From Nocardiaceae bacterium (GTDB taxonomy: Bacteria > Actinomycetota > Actinomycetes > Mycobacteriales > Mycobacteriaceae), in NCBI GenBank assembly GCA_021372355.1, contig JAJFUQ010000155.1, positions 1 to 64,000 of the forward strand: a stretch of DNA of 64,000 nt, in the 5' to 3' direction. The translations under genes and the position numbers were made by a program. Positions within the stretch are counted from its first letter, which is position 1. Every line of letters begins with the position of its first letter. Below, in pieces: positions 1 through 8,893 of the stretch. Below the pieces are notes generated by a model, which was not told where the DNA came from, made no database searches, and saw nothing but the letters and a program-made list of their open reading frames with translations.

Positions 1-609
1 CGTGTGGAGAAGGACGTCCCGATCCGTGATCGACGTGTGCAGCCCGAAGGTGACGGAGTTAAGCCACACGTTGCGATGCGTGAGCTCGACGCCCTTCGGC
101 CGAGCGGTGGTGCCCGACGTGTAGTTGATCGTCGCGGTCGAATTCTCGTCGCGGTCGGTCCATTCCCGGGGCGCGGCCGAGTAGTCGTAGAGGTCGTCGT
201 CGTTACCCAAGACGAACTTGTGGGTGACGTCGAGACCATCGAGAACGTGGCTCACCGCCGGATCGGCGTAGACGATGTCTGCACCGCTGTGCTCGATGAT
301 GTACGAGATCTCGTGTTCGGTGAGCCGGAAGTTGATCGGCACGAGCACTCGGCCATACCCGGAGACTCCGAAGAAGGACGTCAGCAGGCGAGCCGAATTC
401 TGCGAAATGACCGCCACGCGCGCACCCTGTTCGATCCCGAGGGAGTCGAGTTTGGCGGCCTGCGCGCGAGCGTTTGCAGCCATTTGGCCGTAGGTGATCG
501 CGCCCAGTGAAGGCGCGGGCTGATCCGGCTCATCCACAAAGGCGATGCGGTCCGGGTAAACCCATTCGGCACGGTCGAGGAAGTCGCGAACGGTGAGGGG
601 CACGAGCAT
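1..609 (-). CDS. Acyl-CoA ligase (AMP-binding), N-terminal part, cut by window edge
   Basis: The first 203 codons of an adenylate-forming enzyme that would activate a fatty or aromatic acid to its acyl-CoA. The ATP-binding P-loop of the family is visible near residue 170 as YTSGTTARPKGVE; the usual Gly after TSGTT is replaced by Ala. Upstream features fit the FadD/AMP-binding fold (LVPINFRL, ADIVYADP). The ATG at 607-609 has AAAGGTAGG about 8 bases ahead, so this start is favoured. The C-terminal half lies beyond base 1, so the substrate class cannot be judged. A CTGGGTCA/TGACCCAG inverted repeat lies upstream at 654-688. Confidence 0.9.
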   Translation of the reverse strand, partial: MLVPLTVRDFLDRAEWVYPDRIAFVDEPDQPAPSLGAITYGQMAANARAQAAKLDSLGIEQGARVAVISQNSARLLTSFFGVSGYGRVLVPINFRLTEHEISYIIEHSGADIVYADPAVSHVLDGLDVTHKFVLGNDDDLYDYSAAPREWTDRDENSTATINYTSGTTARPKGVELTHRNVWLNSVTFGLHTSITDRDVLLHT

Positions 610-653
610 GGGTCGAACCTACCTTTCGAAGCGGCCGCTGAGAACGGTTGTCG

Positions 654-688
654 CTGGGTCAGTTTCGCGTGACAAATTCGTGACCCAG
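654..688. promoter_or_regulatory. Inverted repeat upstream of the acyl-CoA ligase
   Basis: Perfect 8-base arms CTGGGTCA (654-661) and TGACCCAG (681-688) lie about 45 bases before the ligase start, with a second GTGAC inside the spacer. The placement fits an operator for a repressor acting on the minus-strand promoter. No regulator gene for it is in view. Confidence 0.35.
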
Positions 689-765
689 GGATGTGTCCCA
701 GGGGTCAGATCGGCGGGGCGCACCTCACTGAGCTGCAGGTATCTGCTTATGGGTAGATGACCTAG

Positions 766-802
766 GCCTTCCCGTCCCCGGGCCAGCCGGGAACGAGAAG
801 GC
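766..802 (-). terminator. Hairpin after the aldehyde dehydrogenase gene
   Basis: Arms at 766-781 and 787-802 pair at 14 of 16 positions around a 5-base loop, starting 39 bases beyond the stop of the aldehyde dehydrogenase on the minus strand. There is no clear T-run, so this is a GC-rich, actinobacterial style terminator at best. Confidence 0.45.
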
Positions 803-840
803 AGTGACTCAGGGTCGTGACCCAGCCGAGATCTCGCGGC

Positions 841-2364
841 TCAGAAGAAGCCGAGGGCGTTCGGCGAGTAGCTGACGAGCAGGTTCTTCGTCTGCTGGTA
901 GTGGTCGAGCATCATGCGGTGGTTCTCCCGGCCGATTCCGGACTGCTTGTACCCGCCGAAGGCGGCGTGCGCCGGGTACTGGTGGTAGCAGTTCGTCCAC
1001 ACGCGGCCAGCCTGAATGTCGCGACCGGCGCGGTAGGCCGTGTTGGTGTCGCGCGACCACACGCCCGCACCGAGTCCGTACAGAGTGTCGTTCGCGATTG
1101 AGATCGCGTCCGCGTAGTCCTCGAAACCGGTGACCGACACGACCGGACCGAAGATCTCCTCCTGGAAGATCCGCATCTTGTTGTTGCCCTGGAAGATCGT
1201 CGGCGCCACGTAGTATCCGCCGGACAGGTCTCCACCGAGGTCGACGCGCTCGCCACCGGTGATGATCCGAGCGCCTTCTTTCACTCCGATGTCGATGTAG
1301 CAGAGGATCTTCTCGAGCTGGTCTTGGCTGGCCTGAGCGCCGATCATGGTTTCGGTGTCGAGCGGGTTGCCCTGCTTGATCTGCTTGACCCGGTCGGTGG
1401 CGGCGGGGAGGAATTCGTCGATGATCGAGTTCTGGATCAGTGCGCGGCTCGGGCACGTGCACACTTCGCCCTGGTTGAGAGCGAACATCGAAAAGCCTTC
1501 GAGGCATTTGTCGTAGAACGCGTCCTCGAACCTCGTGACGTCGTCGAAGAAGATGTTCGGGCTCTTGCCGCCGAGTTCGAGTGTCACCGGGATGAGGTTC
1601 TGGCTCGCGTTCTGCATGATCAGGCGGCCCGTCGAGGTCTCGCCGGTGAATGCGATCTTGCGAATCCGGGTGCTCGAGGCGAGCGGTGCGCCGGCTTCGA
1701 CGCCGAAGCCGTTGACGATGTTGACCACGCCTGGCGGCAGCAGGTCGGCGACGAGTTCGATGAACAGCAGGATCGAGGCAGGAGTCTGCTCGGCCGGTTT
1801 GAGAACGACGGTGTTCCCGGCGGCCAGAGCAGGCGCCAGCTTCCAGACCGCCATGAGCAGCGGGAAGTTCCACGGGATGATCTGGCCGACGACGCCCAGC
1901 GGCTCGTGGAAGTGGTAGGCGACGGTGTCTTCGTCGAGCTGCGAGATACCGCCTTCCTGCGCGCGGATCGCGCCGGCGAAGTACCGGAAGTGGTCGACCG
2001 CGAGGGGGAGGTCCGCAGCGAGAGTCTCGCGGACGGGCTTGCCGTTGTCCCATGTCTCGCCGACGGCCAGCATTTCCAGGTTCGCTTCCATCCGGTCGGC
2101 GATCTGGTTGAGGATGACGGCCCGCTCGGCCGGAGACGTCTTCCCCCAGGCGGGCGCGGCGGCATGTGCCGCGTCGAGCGCGAGTTCGATGTCCTCGGCG
2201 GTACTCCGGGCGACCTCACAGAACGGCTTGCCGTTGACCGGGGAAGTGTTCTCGAAATACCGGCCCTTGACCGGTGCCACCCACTGCCCGCCGATCCAGT
2301 TGTCGTAGCGGGCCTTGTACGAAACGACGCTGCCGTCGGCTCCGGGTGCTGCGTAAACAGTCAT
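841..2364 (-). CDS. NAD-dependent aldehyde dehydrogenase (ExaC/AldA-like)
   Basis: A full-length 507-residue aldehyde dehydrogenase that should oxidise acetaldehyde or other short or medium aldehydes to the acid with NAD(P)+. The signatures are intact: PWNFP with Asn166, VVLKPAE with Lys189, the general base Glu263 in [10 protein letters not shown], and the nucleophile Cys302 in NQGEVCTC. The product has no signal peptide and is cytosolic. It lies 100 bases downstream of a GAF-domain regulator on the same strand. The gap holds a CRP/GlxR-like site and a second palindrome, so expression is probably under both catabolite and local control. The exact aldehyde is unknown. Confidence 0.95.
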   Translation of the reverse strand: MTVYAAPGADGSVVSYKARYDNWIGGQWVAPVKGRYFENTSPVNGKPFCEVARSTAEDIELALDAAHAAAPAWGKTSPAERAVILNQIADRMEANLEMLAVGETWDNGKPVRETLAADLPLAVDHFRYFAGAIRAQEGGISQLDEDTVAYHFHEPLGVVGQIIPWNFPLLMAVWKLAPALAAGNTVVLKPAEQTPASILLFIELVADLLPPGVVNIVNGFGVEAGAPLASSTRIRKIAFTGETSTGRLIMQNASQNLIPVTLELGGKSPNIFFDDVTRFEDAFYDKCLEGFSMFALNQGEVCTCPSRALIQNSIIDEFLPAATDRVKQIKQGNPLDTETMIGAQASQDQLEKILCYIDIGVKEGARIITGGERVDLGGDLSGGYYVAPTIFQGNNKMRIFQEEIFGPVVSVTGFEDYADAISIANDTLYGLGAGVWSRDTNTAYRAGRDIQAGRVWTNCYHQYPAHAAFGGYKQSGIGRENHRMMLDHYQQTKNLLVSYSPNALGFF

Positions 2365-2413
2365 TGCGACTCCTCGCTCGTGCTCGTCTGAGAGCAGGGG
2401 ATTTCCAGGCGAG

Positions 2414-2429
2414 AGTGACGGTAGTCACA
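2414..2429. promoter_or_regulatory. CRP/GlxR-type binding site before the aldehyde dehydrogenase
   Basis: AGTGACGGTAGTCACA matches the actinobacterial CRP/GlxR consensus TGTGA-N6-TCACA at 9 of 10 fixed positions, and GTGAC-N4-GTCAC is a perfect palindrome. It lies 50 bases before the aldehyde dehydrogenase start. The match is read from sequence; binding is inferred. Confidence 0.55.
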
Positions 2430-2432
2430 GCG

Positions 2433-2447
2433 ACGTTGCATCAACGT
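2433..2447. promoter_or_regulatory. Palindrome ACGTTG-CAT-CAACGT
   Basis: A perfect 6-base inverted repeat with a 3-base centre, lying between the GAF regulator and the aldehyde dehydrogenase and 4 bases from the CRP-like site. It is a candidate operator for the regulator encoded directly upstream. Confidence 0.4.
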
Positions 2448-2464
2448 TGCAGCGGATCGGGGGC

Positions 2465-3820
2465 TCAGCCCAGGGTTTGGTCGAGGAACTTCAGACGCGC
2501 CTGAGCTGCGGTTCGGCGCGGCGAATCAGCGTGCAGGACGTGTAAGGCGTGCGTCCACATCTCGTAGTCGTCGCGACCGTGCGCGGTGTCGGCGAACGCC
2601 ATCACCGCGTCGGCGTCCCGACTCGCCAGCAGGCTCGTACGGACAAGTGTGTGCAGTTCCAAGCGGAGATCTTCGACGCCGGGGGCGATGGACTGCGGCA
2701 GCACGGGACCCGGATAGGCCGAGACCGCCTGGCGAAGCCGACCGGCACGCAGATGTGCCTTCACGTCCGCGATGTCAGTGCGCAAACTTGCGGGCAGACG
2801 GTAAGGGCGGGACTGCAGTTCCAGCGGTCGAATGGCGGACCGAAGGCGAGAGAGTTCGGCCCGGATGGTGACCTCTGCCTGCTCCTCATCGCTGAGAGCG
2901 ACCGTCAGTTCGGCGGCCGACAGGCCGGTCGTCGATTGCGTAAGGAGCACGAGGATCTCGCTGTGCCGGATGCTCAATTGCGTGGTCGTCGCGCCAAAGC
3001 GAAGGGTTGCACCGAGCTTGCCGAGCACGCTCAGACGGCCGGCGGAGGGTTGCGCCGACGGCGTGGCGGGCGGCGCGATGCGCTGCAGACGCATCTCGGC
3101 CTCGGCAGCGGCGACGGTCGCCCGGACGAGGGCGAGACTCTGCACTCCAACCGCGTCCGGACCGCCGGTCAGGTCGAGCATTCCCAGCACCGAACCGTTC
3201 TCCGGATCGTGGATCGGTACTGCAGTACAGCTCCAGGGCATGACGATCCGCGAAAGATGCTCTGGCCCATGGATTTGAACCGGGCGATCGAGCTCGAGCG
3301 AGGTCCCGGGAGCGTTGGTGCCGGCGGAGGCCTCACTCCAGTCCGCACCGGGAACGAAGTGGATGTCCTCGGCGCGCGTACGCATCCGTGGCGATCCTTC
3401 CACCCACAGCAACTGGCCCGCGGCATCGCTCACCGCGACGAGTAACCCCGCTTCGGCAGCCGAGTCGACGAGAAGACGGCGAACGACCGGCATCGCCACC
3501 GCAAGGGGGTGGGCTTCGCGGATCGCTTCGAGTGAATCGGGCGCGAGGTGAATCGTCGCCAGCGCGTTCTCGGGGTCGATTCCGCTTTTGATACTGCGCG
3601 TCCACGATTCGCGGACGAGATCTCGCACCACTCGATCCGGGCGGCCCGATTGAACAAATGCATCGCGTGCGCGGTTGAGCGCCCGCATCCACTGAAGCGA
3701 TTGCGCTCGGGGCGGTAAAGGAAATTCACCGTCGGCTCCCACATCGCCACTGTAGGCGCTGGTCGGCCCGTGTCGGCGAGGGGTGTCAGTCGAACGATGG
3801 AATGCTTCAATTTCGAACAA
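2465..3820 (-). CDS. GAF-domain transcriptional regulator (AcoR-like, no AAA domain)
   Basis: A 451-residue cytosolic regulator. Residues about 85-230 read as a GAF sensor domain of the kind found in acetoin/aldehyde regulators of the AcoR group. The C-terminal part (about 265-345) resembles a winged-helix or helix-turn-helix region (LSIRHSEILVLL, LSRLRSAIRPLE). There is no sigma-54 AAA+ module, as is usual for the actinobacterial versions. It precedes the aldehyde dehydrogenase on the same strand with a 100-base gap holding two palindromes, so control of that gene by an aldehyde or alcohol signal is the simplest reading. The start chosen is the first codon of the open frame; a later start is possible. 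Confidence 0.8.
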   Translation of the reverse strand: MFEIEAFHRSTDTPRRHGPTSAYSGDVGADGEFPLPPRAQSLQWMRALNRARDAFVQSGRPDRVVRDLVRESWTRSIKSGIDPENALATIHLAPDSLEAIREAHPLAVAMPVVRRLLVDSAAEAGLLVAVSDAAGQLLWVEGSPRMRTRAEDIHFVPGADWSEASAGTNAPGTSLELDRPVQIHGPEHLSRIVMPWSCTAVPIHDPENGSVLGMLDLTGGPDAVGVQSLALVRATVAAAEAEMRLQRIAPPATPSAQPSAGRLSVLGKLGATLRFGATTTQLSIRHSEILVLLTQSTTGLSAAELTVALSDEEQAEVTIRAELSRLRSAIRPLELQSRPYRLPASLRTDIADVKAHLRAGRLRQAVSAYPGPVLPQSIAPGVEDLRLELHTLVRTSLLASRDADAVMAFADTAHGRDDYEMWTHALHVLHADSPRRTAAQARLKFLDQTLG

Positions 3821-3946
3821 TCGGACCGCGTGTCGCGCTGGTTTCCGTGGAAACCTGAGATTACGATCAGATCACGCCGACCGCAGCTTGATGTTTTCGC
3901 TGCGGTCGGTAGTTATTTGTCGGGGTATTGACCCCTGGCATTTCGA

Positions 3947-3979
3947 AATCTGGGTACCGATCAATTCGATACCCAGATT
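3947..3979 (-). terminator. Hairpin after the dicarboxylate carrier gene
   Basis: Perfect 10-base arms AATCTGGGTA and TACCCAGATT with a 13-base loop start 12 bases after the dctA stop on the minus strand. A second small hairpin (GGGGT-ATTG-ACCCC) follows at 3922-3935. No T-run is present. Confidence 0.45.
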
Positions 3980-3990
3980 CCGAGTGACAA

Positions 3991-5364
3991 TCACCGCGCG
4001 AGGGCCGGTTCCTTCGTACGCAGGTCCGGCGCATCGTGGCCGTCGCTCATCGTCAATTCATCGAATGGCAGATCACCGTCGAGTACGGCGTCGACGCGGC
4101 GCTTGTCGATGGTCTTGGTCCAGGCGCCCACCAAAACGGTGGCAACCGCATTTCCGGAGAAATTGGTGACCGCGCGCGCCTCAGACATGAATCGGTCGAT
4201 TCCGACGATCAATCCGACGCCGTCGAGAAGTTCCGGACGGTGGCTCTGGAGACCACCGGCAAGGGTCGCCAGGCCGGCACCGGTCACTCCAGCAGCGCCC
4301 TTAGAGGCGACCATCATGAACACCAGCAGACCGATCTGTTCGCCGAGCGAGAGGGGCTTGCCCATCGCGTCGGCGATGAACAGGGAAGCCATCGTCAGGT
4401 AGATCGCGGTGCCGTCGAGGTTGAACGAATAGCCAGTCGGTACGACGACACCAACGGTGCTGCGCTCGACGCCCAGGTGCTCCATCTTTGCGATCAGGCG
4501 CGGCAGTGCCGATTCGGACGACGACGTGGAGAAGATCAGCAGGTACTCGCGGGCCAGATACCGCACGAGCTTGAAGATCGAGACCCCCGCGACGACCCGG
4601 AGAACGGTGCCCAAGACGCCGAACACGAAGATCAAGCACGTGATGTAGAAGCCGACCATCAGCGTCAGAAGCTGTGTCACCGCGGCCCAGCCGGTCTGGC
4701 CGACGACGTTGGCGATGGCTCCGAAGGCACCGATCGGCGCGAGCCACAGAATCATCGTGAGGATGCGGAAGACGAGCTTCTGCAGGTGTTCGACACCGCG
4801 GAGGATCGGTTCACCAGACGTTCCCATGGCCTGCAACGCGAAGCCGACCAGAAGTGCGACGAGCAAGGCTTGCAGCACACTGCCTTCGGTCAGCGACGAG
4901 AACAGCGACGTCGGGATGATGTTCTGCACGAAGTCCATCAATCCGCCGGCCTCATGGGCCTTTTCGGCGAGCTCGGACCCCTTGCCTGCGGCGGTCGCGG
5001 TGAGGTGCAGGCCGGTGCCGGGGCTCAGCAGGTTGCCGACGACAAGGCCGATGCCGAGCGCGAACGTCGACATGACCAGGAAGTAGCCGAAGGCCATGCC
5101 GCCGACTTTGCCGACCGTGGCCGCCTTTCGGACCGAGCCGATGCCGAGCACGATGGTGCAGAAGATGACCGGCGCAATCATCATCTTGATGAGGTCGACG
5201 AACATCGAGCCGAGAAAGCCGACGCTCTTTCCGGCGCCCGGTGCGATGAGGCCGAGAGCGGCACCGCCGACGACACCGATGATGACCGCGATGTAGAGCC
5301 AGTGTGTGCGGTCACGGTGAGGCCGTACTTCGGAGGCGGTGGTGCGTGACAGGTGGGCGCTCAT
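3991..5364 (-). CDS. dctA: C4-dicarboxylate:cation symporter DctA
   Basis: A 457-residue polytopic inner-membrane carrier of the dicarboxylate/amino acid:cation symporter family, expected to import succinate, fumarate or malate. Family signatures visible include the serine-rich reentrant loop STSSSESALPRL and the later VVPTGYSFNLDGTAIY, plus multiple long hydrophobic segments. The open frame extends to 5499, but the ATG at 5364 (MSAHLSRTT) has GAAAGGAATG just ahead and begins at the family's usual N-terminus, so it is chosen. It is divergent from a DcuS/DcuR-like pair with a CRP-like palindrome between them, which strongly suggests dicarboxylate-induced expression. Confidence 0.93.
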   Translation of the reverse strand: MSAHLSRTTASEVRPHRDRTHWLYIAVIIGVVGGAALGLIAPGAGKSVGFLGSMFVDLIKMMIAPVIFCTIVLGIGSVRKAATVGKVGGMAFGYFLVMSTFALGIGLVVGNLLSPGTGLHLTATAAGKGSELAEKAHEAGGLMDFVQNIIPTSLFSSLTEGSVLQALLVALLVGFALQAMGTSGEPILRGVEHLQKLVFRILTMILWLAPIGAFGAIANVVGQTGWAAVTQLLTLMVGFYITCLIFVFGVLGTVLRVVAGVSIFKLVRYLAREYLLIFSTSSSESALPRLIAKMEHLGVERSTVGVVVPTGYSFNLDGTAIYLTMASLFIADAMGKPLSLGEQIGLLVFMMVASKGAAGVTGAGLATLAGGLQSHRPELLDGVGLIVGIDRFMSEARAVTNFSGNAVATVLVGAWTKTIDKRRVDAVLDGDLPFDELTMSDGHDAPDLRTKEPALAR

Positions 5365-5421
5365 GACCGCATTCCTTTCGATTTGATCGAGAACTGCTAT
5401 GAAGGAAATGTTCCCGCTCGA

Positions 5422-5437
5422 CGTGATGTAGATCACG
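5422..5437. promoter_or_regulatory. CRP/GlxR-type palindrome between dctA and the sensor kinase
   Basis: CGTGATGTAGATCACG is a perfect inverted repeat (CGTGAT-GTAG-ATCACG) whose core GTGA-N6-TCAC fits the CRP/GlxR pattern. It lies 58 bases before dctA and 44 bases before the kinase, so it could act on both divergent promoters. Confidence 0.5.
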
Positions 5438-5480
5438 CTTAAGTTCATTTCGTTCACCCGCCGCTCACACGGAGGCGCGA

Positions 5481-7025
5481 ATGCGCAGGTGGTGGCCACG
5501 ATCCTTGGCCGGTCAGGCGATTGCGCTGCAGGTCATCGTGATCACGTTCGTCGTCGCGCTCGGTTCGACGCTCGCGGTACTCGATGCTCGCCGCGATGCC
5601 GAGGAATCTGCTCGGCAACAGGTTCTCGGAGTCGCTATCGCACTCGCCGACGCCCCCTCGACGGCAGCGGCGATCGAATCCGGTCGGGCAACCGCCCTGC
5701 TTCAGCCCGTGACGGAAAGGGTCCGTACGAGCACCGACATCGCGTTCATCACGATCATGGGGCCCAACGGAATTCGGTTCACCCACACGGATCCGACCGA
5801 GATCGGCAAGCACTACCTCGGCACGATCGAGCCTGCGTTGCGCGGAGAGACCTTCACCGAGATCTACACGGGAACGCTCGGCGAATCCGTGCGCGCGGTG
5901 GCGCCCGTCCGGAAGGGCGACGGCACGATCGTGGGATTGGTGTCAGCGGGGGTGACCCTGCGGACTCTCGCCGAGCGGTGGGAGTCGCAGGTACCGACGA
6001 TCGTGCTGGTGGGGGCGGCCGCACTCGCCGTATCGCTCGTCGGCACGCTTCTCATCCGGCGCCGACTCCTCAGGCAGACCCATGGCCTCGCCCCCGACGA
6101 ACTGCGGGTCATGTACGACCACCACGACGCGATTCTGCACTCGGTCTCCGAGGGGCTCATCGTGCTCGACCGGGACCGCGTGGTCGTGGTCAACGATGAG
6201 GGTCGCCGGCTGCTCGGGCTGGGGTCGGGTCCCGTCCGCCGGGATGAGTTGCCCGCATTTCTGCGGACCACTGGCTCGGGAGCACGCGACGAAGTCCGCA
6301 TCACCGACGATCGTGTGCTCGTCGTCAACCGATCGCAGGTTCCCGGCTCGGATTCCGAGGTCATCACCCTTCGTGATCGCACTGAACTACAGGGCGCACT
6401 CGGCGAGATCGGTGCCTTGAAATCGTTGACGGACTCGTTGCGTGCGCAGGCGCACGAGGCGGCCAACAAGCTCCACACCGTCGTCACGATGGTCGAGATG
6501 GGCCGGCCGAACGACGCGGTCGAATTCGCGACAGACGAACTGGCCATGTCGCAGGGATTCGTCGACCGGCTGTCGAATGCGATCGGGGAGCCGGCCCTCG
6601 TGGCCCTGTTGATCGGCAAGTCCGCCCAGGCCGCGGAGCGCGGAATCGGTCTGACGATCACCGAAGACACGTCGATCCCCGCGGAGACCGATACCTTGCC
6701 GCTGTCGCCCGCCGAGATCGTGACGGTGCTCGGCAACCTCATCGACAACGCGATGGACGCGTGTGACCGCGATGATCCGTGGGTCGAGGTGACGGTGAAA
6801 TTCGAGGACGACACTTTGGTTCTGTGTGTCGCGGACAGTGGACCCGGAATGGATGAGGACACGTTTGGCCAGGCGATGCAGCGGGGGTACTCCACGAAAG
6901 TGGATGGCGATCATCACGGACTCGGCCTCGCGCTCGTGGCGCAGGTCGTACGCCGGCATGGCGGGTCGCTCACTGCGGACGTCACGTACGGCTCGGTCGT
7001 GACGGCAACCGTGAGCGCACGATGA
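5481..7025 (+). CDS. Sensor histidine kinase, DcuS/CitA family
   Basis: A 514-residue membrane sensor kinase. One helix (about 11-37) and a second (about 171-193) flank an extracytoplasmic Cache/PDC-type sensor domain (about 40-165; IMGPNGIRFTHTDPTEIGKHY resembles the citrate/dicarboxylate sensors). A cytoplasmic PAS domain follows (about 205-300), then a DcuS-type H-box with the likely phospho-acceptor His325 in AHEAANKLHTVV, and an ATPase domain with NLIDNAMDA, DSGPGMD and HGLGLALV. It overlaps the response regulator gene by ATGA and is divergent from dctA, so it most likely senses C4-dicarboxylates or citrate and drives dctA. Confidence 0.92.
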   Translation: MRRWWPRSLAGQAIALQVIVITFVVALGSTLAVLDARRDAEESARQQVLGVAIALADAPSTAAAIESGRATALLQPVTERVRTSTDIAFITIMGPNGIRFTHTDPTEIGKHYLGTIEPALRGETFTEIYTGTLGESVRAVAPVRKGDGTIVGLVSAGVTLRTLAERWESQVPTIVLVGAAALAVSLVGTLLIRRRLLRQTHGLAPDELRVMYDHHDAILHSVSEGLIVLDRDRVVVVNDEGRRLLGLGSGPVRRDELPAFLRTTGSGARDEVRITDDRVLVVNRSQVPGSDSEVITLRDRTELQGALGEIGALKSLTDSLRAQAHEAANKLHTVVTMVEMGRPNDAVEFATDELAMSQGFVDRLSNAIGEPALVALLIGKSAQAAERGIGLTITEDTSIPAETDTLPLSPAEIVTVLGNLIDNAMDACDRDDPWVEVTVKFEDDTLVLCVADSGPGMDEDTFGQAMQRGYSTKVDGDHHGLGLALVAQVVRRHGGSLTADVTYGSVVTATVSAR

Positions 7026-7702
7026 TCGAGGTGCTCATCGTCGAGGACGATCCGATGATCGCGGAGGCCCACCGCGTCTACGTCGGCCGGATCGACGGAT
7101 TCCGGGTCGCGGCGGTCGCCCACACCGCGCGGGATGCGATGCGCGCCGCGTCGCAGGCGGAACAGCCGATTGACCTGGTGTTACTCGATCTCGGTCTGCC
7201 CGATGCCAGCGGTATCTCGCTCGCGTCGGCGCTCCGCGGGCTCCGGCCTGCGCCGGACGTCATCGCGATCACGTCGGAGCGCGATCTCCAGATGGTGCGA
7301 TCGGCGGTGTCGCATGGTGCGCTCGCCTATCTCCTCAAACCGTTCACATTCGCTGCCTTCCGCGATCGGATGGAGCGGTACCGCCTGTACCGCGCAGCCC
7401 TGCCCGAAGGCACTGCGGCGGCGAGCCAGGCCGAGGTGGATCGAGCCCTCGCCGAATTGCGGACGACGACGGAACGAAATCTGACGGCGAAGGGTCAGTC
7501 AGCGGGAACGAACGACGACATCGCGCGTGCGATCCGCGACAGTCCAGACGGTGCCACCGCCGATGAAATCGCCGCGCAGGTGGGAGTCTCGCGGGTGACC
7601 GCGTGGCGATATCTCGAACGGCTCGCCGACGACGGCACGGTCAAACGCCACACCGATTACGGAAAGGCCGGGCGGCCGAAGACGCGGTATCGGTGGCGAT
7701 GA
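7022..7702 (+). CDS. Response regulator, DcuR/CitB family
   Basis: A 226-residue response regulator, translationally coupled to the kinase through an ATGA overlap. The receiver domain (1-120) has the acidic pair Glu8/Asp9/Asp10, the phospho-acceptor Asp56 in LLDLGLPD, and the conserved Lys in LLKPFTF. The C-terminal region (about 165-226) is a winged-helix of the DcuR/CitB kind (TADEIAAQVGVSRVTAWRYLERL). Its likely target is the dctA promoter next door. Confidence 0.92.
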   Translation: MIEVLIVEDDPMIAEAHRVYVGRIDGFRVAAVAHTARDAMRAASQAEQPIDLVLLDLGLPDASGISLASALRGLRPAPDVIAITSERDLQMVRSAVSHGALAYLLKPFTFAAFRDRMERYRLYRAALPEGTAAASQAEVDRALAELRTTTERNLTAKGQSAGTNDDIARAIRDSPDGATADEIAAQVGVSRVTAWRYLERLADDGTVKRHTDYGKAGRPKTRYRWR

Positions 7703-7717
7703 GAGGAGTGACGCGGG

Positions 7718-8893
7718 TTAGAAGCCCCGCGGAAGCTCCCGCCGCGGCGCACTCGGAAGTTCGTCGACAATCTCCGCGTCGATCACGAGCGGAGAGTTCG
7801 CAATCAGCTCAGGTGCAGTTTCCTGCGGAGTGACCGTGACTCGGTGCTTGCGCGTGATCGTGAACGTCAATTCTTCGAATTCTTCGACGACCGTCTGCGC
7901 TACCCGCGCGGGTGCGGAAATGACCGACGACGCGAGACTCGCAATTCCCTGGAATGGTGCGGGCACCCACGAAGGCGCCTTTTCCGACGAGGGAAGGGCG
8001 AGCTGCCCGGAACCATTCTGTGCGCGCTCGATCTCGCGAGGCGATTCACCGAGTTCTGCCGCCACACGACGGCGCTGCTTCTCCTGCTCGAGGAAGAGTT
8101 CGGCCTCGGCCGCGATCTTCGCCTTCTCGAGCTCTTGCTCGGCCTGCAGCTTTTCGGCTTCGGCGCGAAGTTCGGCCTTCCGGATAGCGATCTCGGCCTC
8201 GGCTTCAGCTTCGGCGCGAGCCAGGCGATTCGCCGCGGATTCGCTCCGCCACCGCAGGAACAGAAGCGGCGCCACACACACGAGAACCAGCAGTGCGATG
8301 ATGAACACCCGCAGTGCGAGTGCCCCAAAGTGGTTGACGGAGTACGAGTTCAGAGCGATCCAGCGGACGCCGAGGCTCGATGAGGTGGCCGGAGCCGCGG
8401 CTTGCGCGGTGGCGAGCTGATCCTGCGCCTTCGCGATCCGCGCGTCGATCCCGGGCGCACGCTGGGTCCGGGCAGCGATCGTGTCATCGAGGTTCGCCAT
8501 GGCCGCGTTGCGCGCCGTCCGTGCCGCTTCGGTTTCGGAGCCGGCCCCGGCGACGCCGGTCACCTGGCCGTCCGTCGGGCAGCCAGGCTTCGGATTCACT
8601 TCGCAATTCGCACGCACGACGGCCGCATCGAGCGCCTTCTGCGCGCCCGCAACGTCGGTATCCAGACGGGAGCGGTCGGCTTCGGCGGAATCGAGGCGAG
8701 ACTGGGCCGCCGCCACGGCGGGGCGGGCGGCGTCGCGATCGGCGATCACTTGATCAATGGGCGAAGAGAATGCCCAGAGGGCGACGAGTTCGCCAAGGAC
8801 GAGACCGAGAACGACCAAAAGGCCGAATTGAAAACGGAGCAGCGTTTTCGCCCGCTCGGTCGATTGAGCCCCGCTGGGCTGAGCCTCAGACAC
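7718..8893 (-). CDS. DUF4407 membrane protein with coiled coils
   Basis: A 391-residue protein of the DUF4407 type, function unknown. It has two membrane segments near the N-terminus (about 18-40, FGLLVVLGLVLGELVALWAF), a long periplasmic helical stretch rich in Ala/Asp/Arg with two Cys (NCEVNPKPGC), a further membrane span (LRVFIIALLVLVCVAPLLFL), then a cytoplasmic charged coiled coil (EAEAEIAIRKAELRAEAEKL) and a soluble tail. The open frame runs to 9154, but the GTG at 8893 follows AAAGGAG by about 9 bases and is the likely start. It converges on the two-component pair with 15 bases between, so it belongs to its own transcript. Confidence 0.75.
   Translation of the reverse strand: MSEAQPSGAQSTERAKTLLRFQFGLLVVLGLVLGELVALWAFSSPIDQVIADRDAARPAVAAAQSRLDSAEADRSRLDTDVAGAQKALDAAVVRANCEVNPKPGCPTDGQVTGVAGAGSETEAARTARNAAMANLDDTIAARTQRAPGIDARIAKAQDQLATAQAAAPATSSSLGVRWIALNSYSVNHFGALALRVFIIALLVLVCVAPLLFLRWRSESAANRLARAEAEAEAEIAIRKAELRAEAEKLQAEQELEKAKIAAEAELFLEQEKQRRRVAAELGESPREIERAQNGSGQLALPSSEKAPSWVPAPFQGIASLASSVISAPARVAQTVVEEFEELTFTITRKHRVTVTPQETAPELIANSPLVIDAEIVDELPSAPRRELPRGF

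Noticed and set aside
4036..5349. A long plus-strand frame opposite dctA
   Set aside because: Shadow of dctA, which has intact carrier motifs.
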